From assembly GCA_964461815.1 (NCBI GenBank), contig CAYWVF010000029.1, positions 1 to 30,524 on the forward strand: DNA of 30,524 nt. The letters run 5' to 3'. The stretch comes from JAAZBA01 sp964461815. Lineage in GTDB: Bacteria; Bacillota; Clostridia; Oscillospirales; QAMX01. Of the stretch, positions 22,703-30,524 are shown in pieces. Below the pieces are notes generated by a model, which saw nothing but the letters and a program-made list of their open reading frames with translations, made no database searches and was not told where the DNA came from. The translations under genes were made by a program, and so were the position numbers. The stretch's first letter is position 1, and every line of letters begins with the position of its first letter.

Positions 22703-24019
22703 TCACGAAACATTAATTTTTTTACCGCGTACTTTGATTGCACCTGTAGGAATCTCTTCTCTACCTGCCGGATCGCGGTATACCGTTGCCGGCTCCAGCT
22801 TCTCGGCACACTCCTTCGTGACCGTTACGCTGACTATTGTGGGATCCGATGGCGCATCGTACATGATCTCACTCATTATCTCTTCCATCACGGCTCTCAG
22901 CCCGCGTGCGCCTGTATTTCTTGCCACTGCTTTATCTGCTATATACTCAAGAGCATCCTGATCGAATTCAAGATCAATACCGTCAAGCTTGAACAGCTTC
23001 TTGTATTGCTTTACAAATGAATTTTTAGGCTCAGTCAGCACCGTTACGAGCATATCACGATCAAGCGGCTCTAATGTGGTGATTACGGGCAGTCTTCCTA
23101 CCAGTTCGGGAATAAGTCCGTACTTGAGCACATCATGAGGCTCAATATCCATAAGAATATCGCCGATCTTGCGTTCCTTTTTACTCTTTATATCAGCACC
23201 AAAGCCCATTATCGACTTTTTCTGACGATCCTCGATTATTTTGTCGATACCGTCAAATGCACCGCCACATATAAAGAGTATATTCTTTGTATCGATCTGG
23301 ATAAAATCCTGATGTGGATGCTTTCTGCCGCCATTCGGCGGAACGGAGGCTACCGTACCCTCAAGTATCTTTAACAGTGCCTGCTGTACGCCCTCACCGC
23401 TTACGTCTCTCGTTATCGATACATTTTCGCTTTTTCTTGCTATCTTGTCGATCTCATCGATATATATGATACCGCGTTCCGCAAGCTCAACATTGAAATC
23501 CGCAGCCTGAATAAGTCGGAGCAAAATATTTTCAACATCATCGCCTACATAGCCCGCTTCCGTCAATGTTGTCGCATCTGCTATTGCGAAAGGAACATTT
23601 AAAATACGTGCCAATGTCTGTGCAAGAAAAGTCTTGCCGCAGCCGGTCGGACCAAGAAGCAGAATATTGCTCTTTTGTATCTCTACTCCGTCGTTATCCT
23701 CGCCCTTTGCGTAGAAAACTCTCTTGTAATGATTATATACCGATACCGCAAGTGCTATTTTTGCCCTGTCCTGACCGATAACATAATCATCAAGTACAGC
23801 TTTGATCTCCTTTGGCTTCAGCAATATCGGAGGAGCGGCACTTTCACGAGGTCTCCTGTTCGGTGTTGCTTCGTTTCCCTCTTCAATTATATTCACACAC
23901 AGATCTACGCAGTCCTCACATATGAACGCGTCTATACCTGCGATCAAACGGCCTACCTGCTCCTGCTTTTTGCCGCAGAACGAGCATCTAAGACTTCTCT
24001 GATCGTCGTTTTTTGCCAT
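22703..24019 (-). CDS. clpX: ATP-dependent Clp protease ATP-binding subunit ClpX
   Basis: This 438-residue AAA+ unfoldase feeds substrates to ClpP. The N-terminal zinc domain has C12, C15, C34 and C37. The AAA+ core has Walker A GPTGCGKT (123-130), the pore loop GYVGDD (156-161), Walker B IIYIDEID (184-191) and sensor-2 GARGLR. The ClpP-docking loop reads SIMGFGA, with Met where IGF is usual. The start follows GGGAGG at normal spacing. clpP ends 24 bases upstream and the clpX stop is followed by the structured RNA at 22581-22690. Confidence 0.96.
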   Translation of the reverse strand: MAKNDDQRSLRCSFCGKKQEQVGRLIAGIDAFICEDCVDLCVNIIEEGNEATPNRRPRESAAPPILLKPKEIKAVLDDYVIGQDRAKIALAVSVYNHYKRVFYAKGEDNDGVEIQKSNILLLGPTGCGKTFLAQTLARILNVPFAIADATTLTEAGYVGDDVENILLRLIQAADFNVELAERGIIYIDEIDKIARKSENVSITRDVSGEGVQQALLKILEGTVASVPPNGGRKHPHQDFIQIDTKNILFICGGAFDGIDKIIEDRQKKSIMGFGADIKSKKERKIGDILMDIEPHDVLKYGLIPELVGRLPVITTLEPLDRDMLVTVLTEPKNSFVKQYKKLFKLDGIDLEFDQDALEYIADKAVARNTGARGLRAVMEEIMSEIMYDAPSDPTIVSVTVTKECAEKLEPATVYRDPAGREEIPTGAIKVRGKKINVS

Positions 24020-24043
24020 TGCAACCTCCCGAATTTGAGAAAA

Positions 24044-24625
24044 TTATCTCTGGGTTATGACCTTATCAATAAGCCCGTATTCACAAGCCTCCTGTGCAGT
24101 CATAAAATTATCACGCTCAGTATCACGCTCGATCACCTCAAGAGGCTTGCCGGTGACTTCGCTGAGCATTGTATTCAGCTTCTTTTTGATACGCAAAATG
24201 CGCTGAGCATGTATCTGCATATCTGTTGCCTGACCCTGCATACCTCCGAGTGGCTGATGGATCATGATCTCACTATTCGGAAGTGCAAAGCGTTTTCCCT
24301 TTGCACCTGCCGAGAGAAGAAATGCACCCATGCTTGCAGCCATACCGACACATATCGTCGATACGTCAGGCTTTATATACTGCATCGTATCATAAATCGC
24401 CATTCCTGCGGTAATAGAGCCGCCGGGGCTGTTTATATAGAAGCTGATGTCTCTGTCAGGGTCCTGCGCTTCAAGATACAAAAACTGTGCAACGATAAGA
24501 CTTGCAGTCACATCATTGACTTCCTCCGACAAGAATACGATTCTGTCATTGAGCAGTCTCGAATAAATGTCGTATGAGCGTTCTCCCCTGTTTGTTTGTT
24601 CTACTACCATTGGAACAAGACTCAT
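24044..24625 (-). CDS. clpP: ATP-dependent Clp protease proteolytic subunit ClpP
   Basis: This 193-residue serine protease forms the degradation chamber used with ClpX. The catalytic triad is S98 (GMAASMG), H123 (MIHQPLGG) and D172 (TERDNFM). SPGGS is the glycine-rich oxyanion region. The open frame begins with a GTG at 24637 that overlaps the Shine-Dalgarno AAGGAG, so the ATG at 24625, giving the standard family start MSLVPMVVEQTNRGER, is chosen. It lies between tig and clpX, the common Firmicute order. Confidence 0.96.
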   Translation of the reverse strand: MSLVPMVVEQTNRGERSYDIYSRLLNDRIVFLSEEVNDVTASLIVAQFLYLEAQDPDRDISFYINSPGGSITAGMAIYDTMQYIKPDVSTICVGMAASMGAFLLSAGAKGKRFALPNSEIMIHQPLGGMQGQATDMQIHAQRILRIKKKLNTMLSEVTGKPLEVIERDTERDNFMTAQEACEYGLIDKVITQR

Positions 24626-24672
24626 TATACTTCGCACTCCTTTTTATTTTTTCACGATTTTTGCTTTATAGA

Positions 24673-25947
24673 TTATTCTGCCTGTGCAGCTATTTCCTTC
24701 ATGAAATTAACAGCTTTTTCTGTTCTGCAATCTGCACGCATATTTTCTTCCGGCAGATAGCTCTTGACCTGCTCTACTGTAAAGTTCTCGTTAGCGAGCT
24801 TTGCATATGCAGCCTCAACATCCTCATCTGTTACTTCGATATTCTCAAGCTCAGCAAGCTTTGCAAGTGCGAGGCTTACCTTTACCTGGAACTCTGCACG
24901 ATCCTTAAAGTTAGCTCTGAAGTTCTCCATATTGGAGCCTGTCATCTGCATATATTGCTCCATGGAAATGCCCTGCATCTGCATACGATAGCTGAAATCC
25001 TCGACTATATTGTCGATAGAACGCTCTACCATAACGTTCGGGATCTCTACTGTCATTGTCTCAACGAGCTTCTCAAGAACTTCGCTCTCGAACTGCTGGT
25101 CAGCCATGGACTCACGGGACTTTGTAAGGTTAGCCTTGATGTCAGCCTTGAACTCATCAAGAGTATCAAACTCGCTTACGTCCTTTGCAAACTCATCGTC
25201 GATCTCCGGAACAACACTTTCCTTTACTTCATTGAGCTTTGTCTTGAATACTACAGCCTTGCCTGCCAGATCCTTAGCATGATATTCTTCTGGGAATGTA
25301 ACGTTTACGTCGAATTCTTCTCCTGCTGTATGTCCTACGATCTGATCCTCGAAGCCGGGGATAAACTGACCGGAGCCGAGCTTAAGCTCTGTTCCCTGTG
25401 CTGTGCCGCCTTCAAACTGATTGTCTCCGTCAAAGCCTGCGTAGTCGATAACAGCAATGTCACCAAGTGCCGCAGCTCTCTCAACTGTGCTGATCCTTGC
25501 GTTCTGGTTAGCACGTCTGTCAAGCTCTGCCTTTATATCATCATCTGTAATTTCAACAGCCTTTTTCTCAACACGGATAGCCTTATAATCGCCGAGCTCT
25601 GCAACAGGCTCAACAGTTACTGTAGCCTTGAATGAGAAGCCTTCCTCGGAAATAGAAAGTATCTCAAGCTCCGGATGATCAACCGGCTTGATACCGGACT
25701 CTTTTACTGCATCCTCATATGCCTTCGGATATGCTTCGTTTACTGCATCTTCATAAAATACGTTTTCACCATAGAGCTTTTCGATCATTTTTCTCGGTGC
25801 CTTGCCGCGGCGGAAGCCCGGTACATTGATCTTGCCTACGTTCTTCTTGTAAGCAGCAGCTATAGCAGCTTCAAATTCTTCACGGCCTACGCTGATCTCA
25901 AGCTCAACTGTATTTGCAGCCGTTTTCTCATTCTTTTTAAGTTCCAT
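24673..25947 (-). CDS. tig: Trigger factor, ribosome-associated chaperone
   Basis: This 424-residue chaperone binds nascent chains at the ribosome exit tunnel. The N-terminal ribosome-binding domain has the signature GFRRGKAP (44-51). A central FKBP-like prolyl isomerase domain follows (about 150-245, including GDIAVIDYAGF and FIPGFEDQIVG). The C-terminal helical chaperone arms run to the end. Length is normal. GGAGG lies about 10 bases before the ATG, slightly far. A TATAAT box at 26013-26008 suggests a promoter just upstream. clpP follows after 47 bases. Confidence 0.96.
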   Translation of the reverse strand: MELKKNEKTAANTVELEISVGREEFEAAIAAAYKKNVGKINVPGFRRGKAPRKMIEKLYGENVFYEDAVNEAYPKAYEDAVKESGIKPVDHPELEILSISEEGFSFKATVTVEPVAELGDYKAIRVEKKAVEITDDDIKAELDRRANQNARISTVERAAALGDIAVIDYAGFDGDNQFEGGTAQGTELKLGSGQFIPGFEDQIVGHTAGEEFDVNVTFPEEYHAKDLAGKAVVFKTKLNEVKESVVPEIDDEFAKDVSEFDTLDEFKADIKANLTKSRESMADQQFESEVLEKLVETMTVEIPNVMVERSIDNIVEDFSYRMQMQGISMEQYMQMTGSNMENFRANFKDRAEFQVKVSLALAKLAELENIEVTDEDVEAAYAKLANENFTVEQVKSYLPEENMRADCRTEKAVNFMKEIAAQAE

Positions 25948-26007
25948 TTCCCATAATCCTCCAAAATATCATTTGTAATTTATCTAAGTAATTTATTCTA
26001 TCACTTA

Positions 26008-26013
26008 ATTATA
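26008..26013 (-). promoter_or_regulatory. Possible -10 box of the tig-clpP-clpX promoter
   Basis: A perfect TATAAT on minus lies 60 bases upstream of the tig ATG, in the 96-base gap after the phosphoesterase. The best -35 at 17 bases (TGGAAT) is poor. No CtsR tandem heptamer or CIRCE inverted repeat was seen. Confidence 0.4.
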
Positions 26014-26043
26014 CAACACATTTGTTAATTATTCCACCATTTT

Positions 26044-26742
26044 TTAACGTTCAATCAAAATTGGTTGAAAATTCACATAATCGCACGACACAAGACGGTA
26101 CTTTACGCCATTTTTCACACCTTCGAAAGCGTTTTTATGGCTCAAACCATGAAGATGACCATAAAAGCATGTATCTACTTCATATTCTCCAAGCATTCTG
26201 CACATCTCTTCGCATATGTATTTCCCGAATACGGGAGGGTAATGCATAAAGCAGTATATGCGCTTACAGCCTGTTTCTTTCGCTTTTTTAAGCGAGTTTT
26301 CAAGACGTATCAGCTCACGGTTTTTCATTTTTTCATCGTGAGCTCCTCCACGTTCCTCCTCATAGAACCAGCCTCTGGTTCCGCACAATGCAGTGTCTCC
26401 GTAGGTAAATGCACAGTTATGGATAAAATCTATATTTTCTATATTTCTATCCTCAAGGAATCGCAGCATCTTGGATTTTGTATCCCACCACAGGTCGTGA
26501 TTGCCCTTGACGATAAGCTTTCTCCCGGGATATGCCTGTAGAAATCTGAAATCCTCCTCGGCTTCCTTAAGATTTATGCCCCAGGATACATCTCCGGGTA
26601 TTACGAGCGTATCCTCTTCGGTCAGCACTTGCAGTCCGTCACGGAGCTTATCCATGTAACCATCCCATGCGCCTCCGAAAATATCCATAGGCTTATCGAC
26701 CGTACATGAAAGGTGAATATCCGCAAGAACATACAGCGCCAT
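26044..26742 (-). CDS. Calcineurin-type metallophosphoesterase
   Basis: This 232-residue enzyme has the full two-metal phosphoesterase motif set: ADIHLS (D8, H10), PGDVSWG, KGNHDLWW, FMHYPP and the ending FYGHLHGL. It is likely cytoplasmic with a nucleotide or phosphoester substrate that cannot be named. The longest frame starts with TTG at 26751, but AAAGGA at 26757-26752 is nine bases before the ATG at 26742, which I choose. It follows thrC by 13 bases and ends 96 bases before tig. Confidence 0.85.
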   Translation of the reverse strand: MALYVLADIHLSCTVDKPMDIFGGAWDGYMDKLRDGLQVLTEEDTLVIPGDVSWGINLKEAEEDFRFLQAYPGRKLIVKGNHDLWWDTKSKMLRFLEDRNIENIDFIHNCAFTYGDTALCGTRGWFYEEERGGAHDEKMKNRELIRLENSLKKAKETGCKRIYCFMHYPPVFGKYICEEMCRMLGEYEVDTCFYGHLHGLSHKNAFEGVKNGVKYRLVSCDYVNFQPILIER

Positions 26743-26755
26743 TTTTATCAATCCT

Positions 26756-28267
26756 TTATATCAAATCAAACAGTACAGCTTCCATGCCGTCCTTAGGAAT
26801 ACTTCTCTTGAATCTGATCTCCAGCTCTTTAAGACCTGCAAGCGGCTCCGGAACAGCTTCTCCGGTATACTCTGTCAGAGCGTCGATAGAATCGAGATCG
26901 TTTTCGTATGTCTTTCCGGTCAGAGCCTCCATGACGCCTGCACTGAACTTAAATGCACTGGCGGTGGATGCTATGAGTGACGGTGTATTGTCACCTGTCT
27001 TTTCAACATACTCACGATTCACCTTGACTGCAACCGCCGTATGCGTATCTATAAGATAGCGGCTGTTTTCGAATACGCTTCTTATCGTCTGCTTTGTCTC
27101 TGCATCGTCACACGAGCCTGCCACGAATCTGCTCTTAAGCTTAGAAACGCACTCGTCACTCAGCTCATATTTTCCGTCACTGGATAGTTTATCCATCAAT
27201 TCAGCTACGTATTCACAATCGCCTGACATATAATAAAGAAGGCGCTCGACATTCGACGATATAAGTATATCCATCGACGGAGAAAGAGTCTTATAAAACT
27301 CTCTGTTCTTATCATACACTCCTGTGTTTATGAACTCTGTCAAAACGTTGTTGACATTTGATGCACATATAAATTTATTTACAGGCAGTCCCATTTCACC
27401 TGCTATGTAAGCGGCGAGGATATTTCCGAAGTTACCTGTCGGAACGCATATATTTATCTTATCTCCAAATGCTATATCTCCCGATGATACCATATCACAG
27501 TACGCGGAAATATAGTATACTATCTGCGGAGCTAATCTTCCCCAGTTTATGGAATTTGCACTTGAAAGGAATTTACCCTGTGCATCGAGCTTTTCGGCTA
27601 TAGTCTTATCCGAGAATATTCTCTTTACACCCGTCTGTGCATCATCAAAGTTACCATCGACCGCACACACGCCAACATTATTGCCCTTTTGAGTTGCCAT
27701 TTGCAGCTTCTGAACATCACTTACGCCGAACTGAGGATAAAATACGGCGATCTTCGTTCCGTCAACATCACGGAAGCCCTCCAGTGCTGCTTTACCCGTG
27801 TCACCGGATGTGGCAACAAGTATGCATACCGTGCGTTCCTCGCCTATTTTTCTAAGCGATGCAGTCAAAAGGTACGGAAGTATTTGAAGTGCCATATCCT
27901 TAAATGCGCTTGTCGGACCGTGAAACAGCTCAAGGATATATTCCTTATCGGTAAGCTTCTTCAGTGCTGTTCCGTCAACCTTCGCATCACCGCATTTAAT
28001 CTTTCCGGCACGCTTAAACTTTTCCGGAGAATAAGCCTTCTTGGTATACTCCTTTAATTCAGACTCGGAAAAATCACTGAGGAACATACCGAGTATATAT
28101 GCCGCACGATCTGCATAGCTCAGCTTCATTATATTATCAAAATCAGCCTTTGTCAGCTTCGGAAGCACCTCTGCCGTATACAGACCTCCGTCCTTTGCAA
28201 GACCGTTTGCTATAGCATATGCGGACGTTACGTTTTTTTCACCGCCGCGTGTACTGATATAGTTCAT
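26756..28267 (-). CDS. thrC: Threonine synthase
   Basis: This PLP enzyme of about 503 residues converts O-phosphohomoserine to threonine. The N-terminus MNYISTRGG is the family start. K123 in HGPTSAFKD binds PLP. VATSGDTGKAAL is the phosphate/PLP loop, and FVAGSCDD and the NFGNI segment (PTGNFGN) are typical of this class. The open frame extends to 28300, but the AAAGGA there sits one base from that ATG. No good Shine-Dalgarno precedes the ATG at 28267, so the start is chosen by homology and remains uncertain by up to 11 residues. It is followed by the phosphoesterase, 13 bases on. Confidence 0.93.
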   Translation of the reverse strand: MNYISTRGGEKNVTSAYAIANGLAKDGGLYTAEVLPKLTKADFDNIMKLSYADRAAYILGMFLSDFSESELKEYTKKAYSPEKFKRAGKIKCGDAKVDGTALKKLTDKEYILELFHGPTSAFKDMALQILPYLLTASLRKIGEERTVCILVATSGDTGKAALEGFRDVDGTKIAVFYPQFGVSDVQKLQMATQKGNNVGVCAVDGNFDDAQTGVKRIFSDKTIAEKLDAQGKFLSSANSINWGRLAPQIVYYISAYCDMVSSGDIAFGDKINICVPTGNFGNILAAYIAGEMGLPVNKFICASNVNNVLTEFINTGVYDKNREFYKTLSPSMDILISSNVERLLYYMSGDCEYVAELMDKLSSDGKYELSDECVSKLKSRFVAGSCDDAETKQTIRSVFENSRYLIDTHTAVAVKVNREYVEKTGDNTPSLIASTASAFKFSAGVMEALTGKTYENDLDSIDALTEYTGEAVPEPLAGLKELEIRFKRSIPKDGMEAVLFDLI

Positions 28268-28321
28268 AATTTTGACCATGCTCTGCAATGCAAAGCACAT
28301 TTCCTTTCTTCGGAATTTACA

Positions 28322-28371
28322 GTGGTTTTCACGTCAGTGAAAATATGCGACCGTTTTATTGCAAAAACCAC
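28322..28371 (-). repeat. Alternative inverted repeats in the thrC leader
   Basis: GTGGTTTT (28322-28329) can pair with AAAACCAC (28364-28371), or the same TTTT can pair in TTTTCAC/GTGAAAA (28326-28332, 28337-28343). The two hairpins exclude each other. They occupy the 150-base gap between the dipeptidase and thrC. No U-tract follows and no T-box motif is visible, so a function is uncertain. Confidence 0.35.
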
Positions 28372-28417
28372 ATAGCCTTGTTTGAAAGTATATTTTCTGT
28401 TCTGTATTATCAATAAG

Positions 28418-29407
28418 CTATTCCTGTGCTTTGAATACTCTCAGCAGATTATCAAAGAAAATACCTCTGAGTGTCGTTCCCGAATAACCTCTTCTTGAAA
28501 GAGCCTCCCAGATACGCTCAACATTTTCAACTCCGTTTATGCCCTCCGGTATGCTGTCACATCCGTCAAGATCGCCACCCATTGCTATATTCTTTTCACC
28601 GCCGAGCTCCATAAAGTGATCTATATGAGCAACGACATCATCTATCGTAGCCTGACGTCCCTCGGTGATAAACTCTGAATAGAGATTTATTCCCGCTACG
28701 CCGCCGCATTTTATTATTTCCTTAAACTGCTCGTCTGTCAGATTTCTGCGATGAGCACATAATTTCTTTGAATTCGAGTGGCTTGCGATGAACGGCTTCT
28801 TCGCTATGGCAGCTACATCCCAGAAAAGCTCCTCGGAGCCATGAGATACATCTATCACTATTCCAAGCTCGTTTGCTCTGCGAACCAGCTCTTTGCCCTC
28901 ATCTGTAAGTCCTCCGCCTGTGACACAGCTTCCTCCGAATGCATTTTTATAGTTCCACGTCAGTGTGATAAGCCTTATTCCCATATCATAAGCCTTATCT
29001 ATTCCGATCTTTTCAATCTGCTCTGCACCCTCTATGCTGAGGATAGCGCCGATCTTTGCAAGCTGTAACGCCTTTTCTATATCGGAATAGCTTCTGCACA
29101 TCATGATCTTATCACGTTTTCTCTGTATCTCGGAATAAAACCTGTCTACAAGTGCTTCAAAATGCTCTCTTACGCTATCACTGTTTTGTATCTCTCCGTT
29201 TTTCATCTGCTTCTCAAATTCGTCGGCAGATAAAAGCTTCTTTGCATTCTCGCCCATATCGGAAAAGCACGCAAATACCTGTATATAGTGCATGTAGTGT
29301 GCAGTTCTGTCAAGTGCTATATGATAGTCATTGTGGTCGAGATGACCGCCCTCTTCATAAAGACGTAGTATAGTGTCGCAATGAGCGTCAAAATACGGTA
29401 CCTTCAT
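28418..29407 (-). CDS. Membrane-dipeptidase family (peptidase M19) protein
   Basis: This 329-residue zinc dipeptidase of the renal dipeptidase family hydrolyses dipeptides, often including those with a D-residue at the C-terminal side. Metal motifs are FDAHCDT (H9, D11), SIEGAE, DVSHGS, ASHSNSKKLCAHRRNL and GGDLDG. No signal peptide or membrane segment is seen, so despite the family name it should be cytoplasmic. The ATG follows AAAGGA at about 9 bases. It lies 17 bases after the YraN gene. Confidence 0.9.
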   Translation of the reverse strand: MKVPYFDAHCDTILRLYEEGGHLDHNDYHIALDRTAHYMHYIQVFACFSDMGENAKKLLSADEFEKQMKNGEIQNSDSVREHFEALVDRFYSEIQRKRDKIMMCRSYSDIEKALQLAKIGAILSIEGAEQIEKIGIDKAYDMGIRLITLTWNYKNAFGGSCVTGGGLTDEGKELVRRANELGIVIDVSHGSEELFWDVAAIAKKPFIASHSNSKKLCAHRRNLTDEQFKEIIKCGGVAGINLYSEFITEGRQATIDDVVAHIDHFMELGGEKNIAMGGDLDGCDSIPEGINGVENVERIWEALSRRGYSGTTLRGIFFDNLLRVFKAQE

Positions 29408-29424
29408 TATATGATCAATCCTTT

Positions 29425-29808
29425 CTAAAAAAACGCATTCTTTATATGATTCACAGTAGGCTCGGTATAAGCTTCTCCGAACGGAGTCTGCTTTGCCGCA
29501 CCTGTATATATCTCGATAACATCAAATCTTATCGGGTAATCTCTGCTCTGCTCGGACAGCCACATTAATGTACTCTTTTTTATTCTCTCCTGCTTTTTAG
29601 CTCCGACCGCAGCATATGCAGGCAAAAAGCTGTCGTTTTTGCGAAGCTTTACCTCGACTATTATCGCCAGACCGTCAAGCTCTGCTATTATGTCAAGCTC
29701 TCCGTATATGCATCTGTAGTTCCTCTCAAGTATCCTGTAGCCCTTGCTTTCAAGATACCGCACAGCTATATTTTCACCATAAGTACCCTTTTCAGATGTT
29801 ATCCCCAT
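29425..29808 (-). CDS. YraN/UPF0102-family nuclease-fold protein
   Basis: This 127-residue protein has the restriction-endonuclease-like fold of the YraN family. E12 (YGEN), the GELDII motif (E37, D39) and VEVKLR (E52, K54) form the PD-(D/E)XK-type site. The in-frame extension to 29853 would lie deep inside rnhB, whereas the ATG at 29808 gives normal family length and a 17-base overlap with the rnhB end. A Shine-Dalgarno-like AAGAAAAG precedes it. Neighbourhood with rnhB is common. Biological role poorly known. Confidence 0.88.
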   Translation of the reverse strand: MGITSEKGTYGENIAVRYLESKGYRILERNYRCIYGELDIIAELDGLAIIVEVKLRKNDSFLPAYAAVGAKKQERIKKSTLMWLSEQSRDYPIRFDVIEIYTGAAKQTPFGEAYTEPTVNHIKNAFF

Positions 29809-30403
29809 ATCTTTTCTTAAGAAAGCTGCGTCTATGCTCGGCGCATATCCCATATTTGTCTATCATTTTATAATGTTCCTTTGTCGGATAGCCCTTATGC
29901 TTATCAAATTGATACTCCGGGTATTTCTCGTGAAGCGTCAGCATATATCTGTCACGCTCTACCTTTGCAAGTATCGATGCGGCAGCTATCGACATACTCA
30001 GACTGTCTCCCTTTATTATTGTACGTGCAGGTATATCAAAGCCTATCGCCTTATTTCCATCCACCAGTGCGATATCCGGCTTCACGGATAAACCGTCTAT
30101 GGCTCTGTGCATTGCAAGCATTGCAGCATTGAGGATATTTATCTCATCGATCTCCTTTGCACTTGCAGTTGCAACGCAATAGCATATCGCAGTTTCCTTT
30201 ATGATATCATACAGCTCATTACGCCGTTTTTCCGTAAGCTTTTTCGAATCATCAAGCTTATCTATCGAGCATCCGTAAGGGAGTATTACAGCTGCGGCGT
30301 ACACATCTCCTGCAAGTGGGCCTCTGCCTGCCTCATCGACTCCGCATACAGTCATATAACCTGCATCAAGAGCTTCCTTTTCGTATATCCATCCGTTTTC
30401 CAT
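29792..30403 (-). CDS. rnhB: Ribonuclease HII
   Basis: This 203-residue enzyme cleaves RNA in RNA/DNA hybrids, including single ribonucleotides in DNA. The catalytic acids are D23 and E24 (GVDEAGRGPLAG), D115 (ALVDGNKA) and D133 (KGDSLS), followed by the family segment SIAAASILAKVERDRYM. The ATG at 30403 is two bases after the stop of rbgA. The rbgA-rnhB order is as in Bacillus. The Shine-Dalgarno is weak (AAGAAG), fitting coupling to rbgA. Confidence 0.95.
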   Translation of the reverse strand: MENGWIYEKEALDAGYMTVCGVDEAGRGPLAGDVYAAAVILPYGCSIDKLDDSKKLTEKRRNELYDIIKETAICYCVATASAKEIDEINILNAAMLAMHRAIDGLSVKPDIALVDGNKAIGFDIPARTIIKGDSLSMSIAAASILAKVERDRYMLTLHEKYPEYQFDKHKGYPTKEHYKMIDKYGICAEHRRSFLKKRYGDNI

Positions 30404-30405
30404 CG

Positions 30406-30524
30406 TTATTTTACTTCTTCCGGCATTTCAAGCGTTATCCTTCCCAGCTTTCCGCCCCTGTATTCGTCAAGCAGTATTTTCGACATTCTCTCACAATCGA
30501 CCTCTCCGCCCGATATCAGAAAGC
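30406..30524 (-). CDS. rbgA: Ribosome biogenesis GTPase RbgA/YlqF, C-terminal end only
   Basis: Only the last 39 codons are in the window, ending in TAA at 30408-30406. The visible end reads ...LLDEYRGGKLGRITLE followed by MPEEVK, and the LDE-[FY]-R-x-GKLGRITLE ending is characteristic of RbgA/YlqF, which matures the 50S subunit. The position directly upstream of rnhB supports this. The GTPase motifs lie outside the window. Confidence 0.8.
   Translation of the reverse strand, partial: FLISGGEVDCERMSKILLDEYRGGKLGRITLEMPEEVK

Noticed and set aside
23675..25635. Long plus-strand open frames over clpX, clpP and tig (300 and 353 codons)
   Set aside because: They are antisense to universally conserved genes and rich in Cys/Leu/Tyr, as expected for shadow frames.
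25948..26043. CtsR or HrcA (CIRCE) heat-shock operator before tig-clpP-clpX
   Set aside because: Neither tandem GGTCAAA heptamers nor the 9-bp CIRCE inverted repeat is present. The lone GTCAAA near 22595 has no partner.
1..30524. CRISPR array, insertion sequence, prophage or integrative element
   Set aside because: No regularly spaced repeats, transposase, integrase or terminal repeats were seen. The tRNA at the left edge has no integrase or att-like duplication near it.

Overview
The window looks like a chromosomal piece of an anaerobic, gut-type Firmicute of the class Clostridia, probably Oscillospiraceae/Ruminococcus-like. This is inferred from: the gene order tig-clpP-clpX-lon-engB, purine-rich Shine-Dalgarno sites, strong TTGACA/TATAAT-type promoters that often carry an extended -10, and a radical-SAM anaerobic sulfatase maturase. 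No phage, transposon, CRISPR array or integrase is visible. Nearly all genes are ordinary in family, so the main interest lies in regulation and in one accessory block.

Left part (1-6.3 kb). The 5' part of a tRNA-Arg(ACG) on the minus strand is cut by the window edge. Next comes a two-gene heterodimeric ABC exporter operon (minus). It is divergent from an M55 D-aminopeptidase (plus), which is followed by a phosphohexomutase with its own promoter.

Accessory carbohydrate/sulfate block (6.3-12.9 kb). An AraC-family regulator (minus) is divergent from a translationally coupled cassette: sulfatase, anaerobic sulfatase-maturating enzyme and TauE/SafE permease. Next is a ThuA-like protein followed by a Gfo/Idh/MocA oxidoreductase. 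The intergenic regions before the AraC/sulfatase pair and before the ThuA operon share an almost identical 23-24 bp sequence. I interpret it as the operator of the AraC protein, joining both operons in one small regulon that may process a sulfated glycoside.

Potassium uptake (12.9-16.2 kb). trkA-trkH encode a Trk-type K+ uptake system. They are preceded by a roughly 300-nt untranslated leader that can fold into a coherent multi-helix RNA with a competing long-range pairing. It lacks the signature blocks of the c-di-AMP (ydaO) riboswitch that often precedes K+ transporters.

Minus-strand housekeeping half (16.3-30.5 kb). Reading against the coordinates: the 3' end of rbgA, then rnhB, a YraN nuclease, an M19 dipeptidase, thrC, a metallophosphoesterase, tig, clpP, clpX, lon, engB, an FAH-family hydrolase, lysA and a PHP-domain phosphoesterase. 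It combines ribosome biogenesis (RbgA, EngB), genome maintenance (RNase HII, YraN), protein folding and degradation (trigger factor, ClpXP, Lon) and the aspartate amino-acid family (ThrC, LysA). The clpX-lon gap holds a compact RNA with a three-way junction. It ends in a U-tract, and a candidate lon promoter overlaps its 3' part.

Several annotated starts are moved downstream of the longest open frame because the Shine-Dalgarno sequence points to an internal ATG (sulfatase, trkA, lysA, lon, clpP, the metallophosphoesterase and others). The only gene-free stretch over 300 bases is 12810-13255, which holds a terminator, a promoter and the trkA leader.
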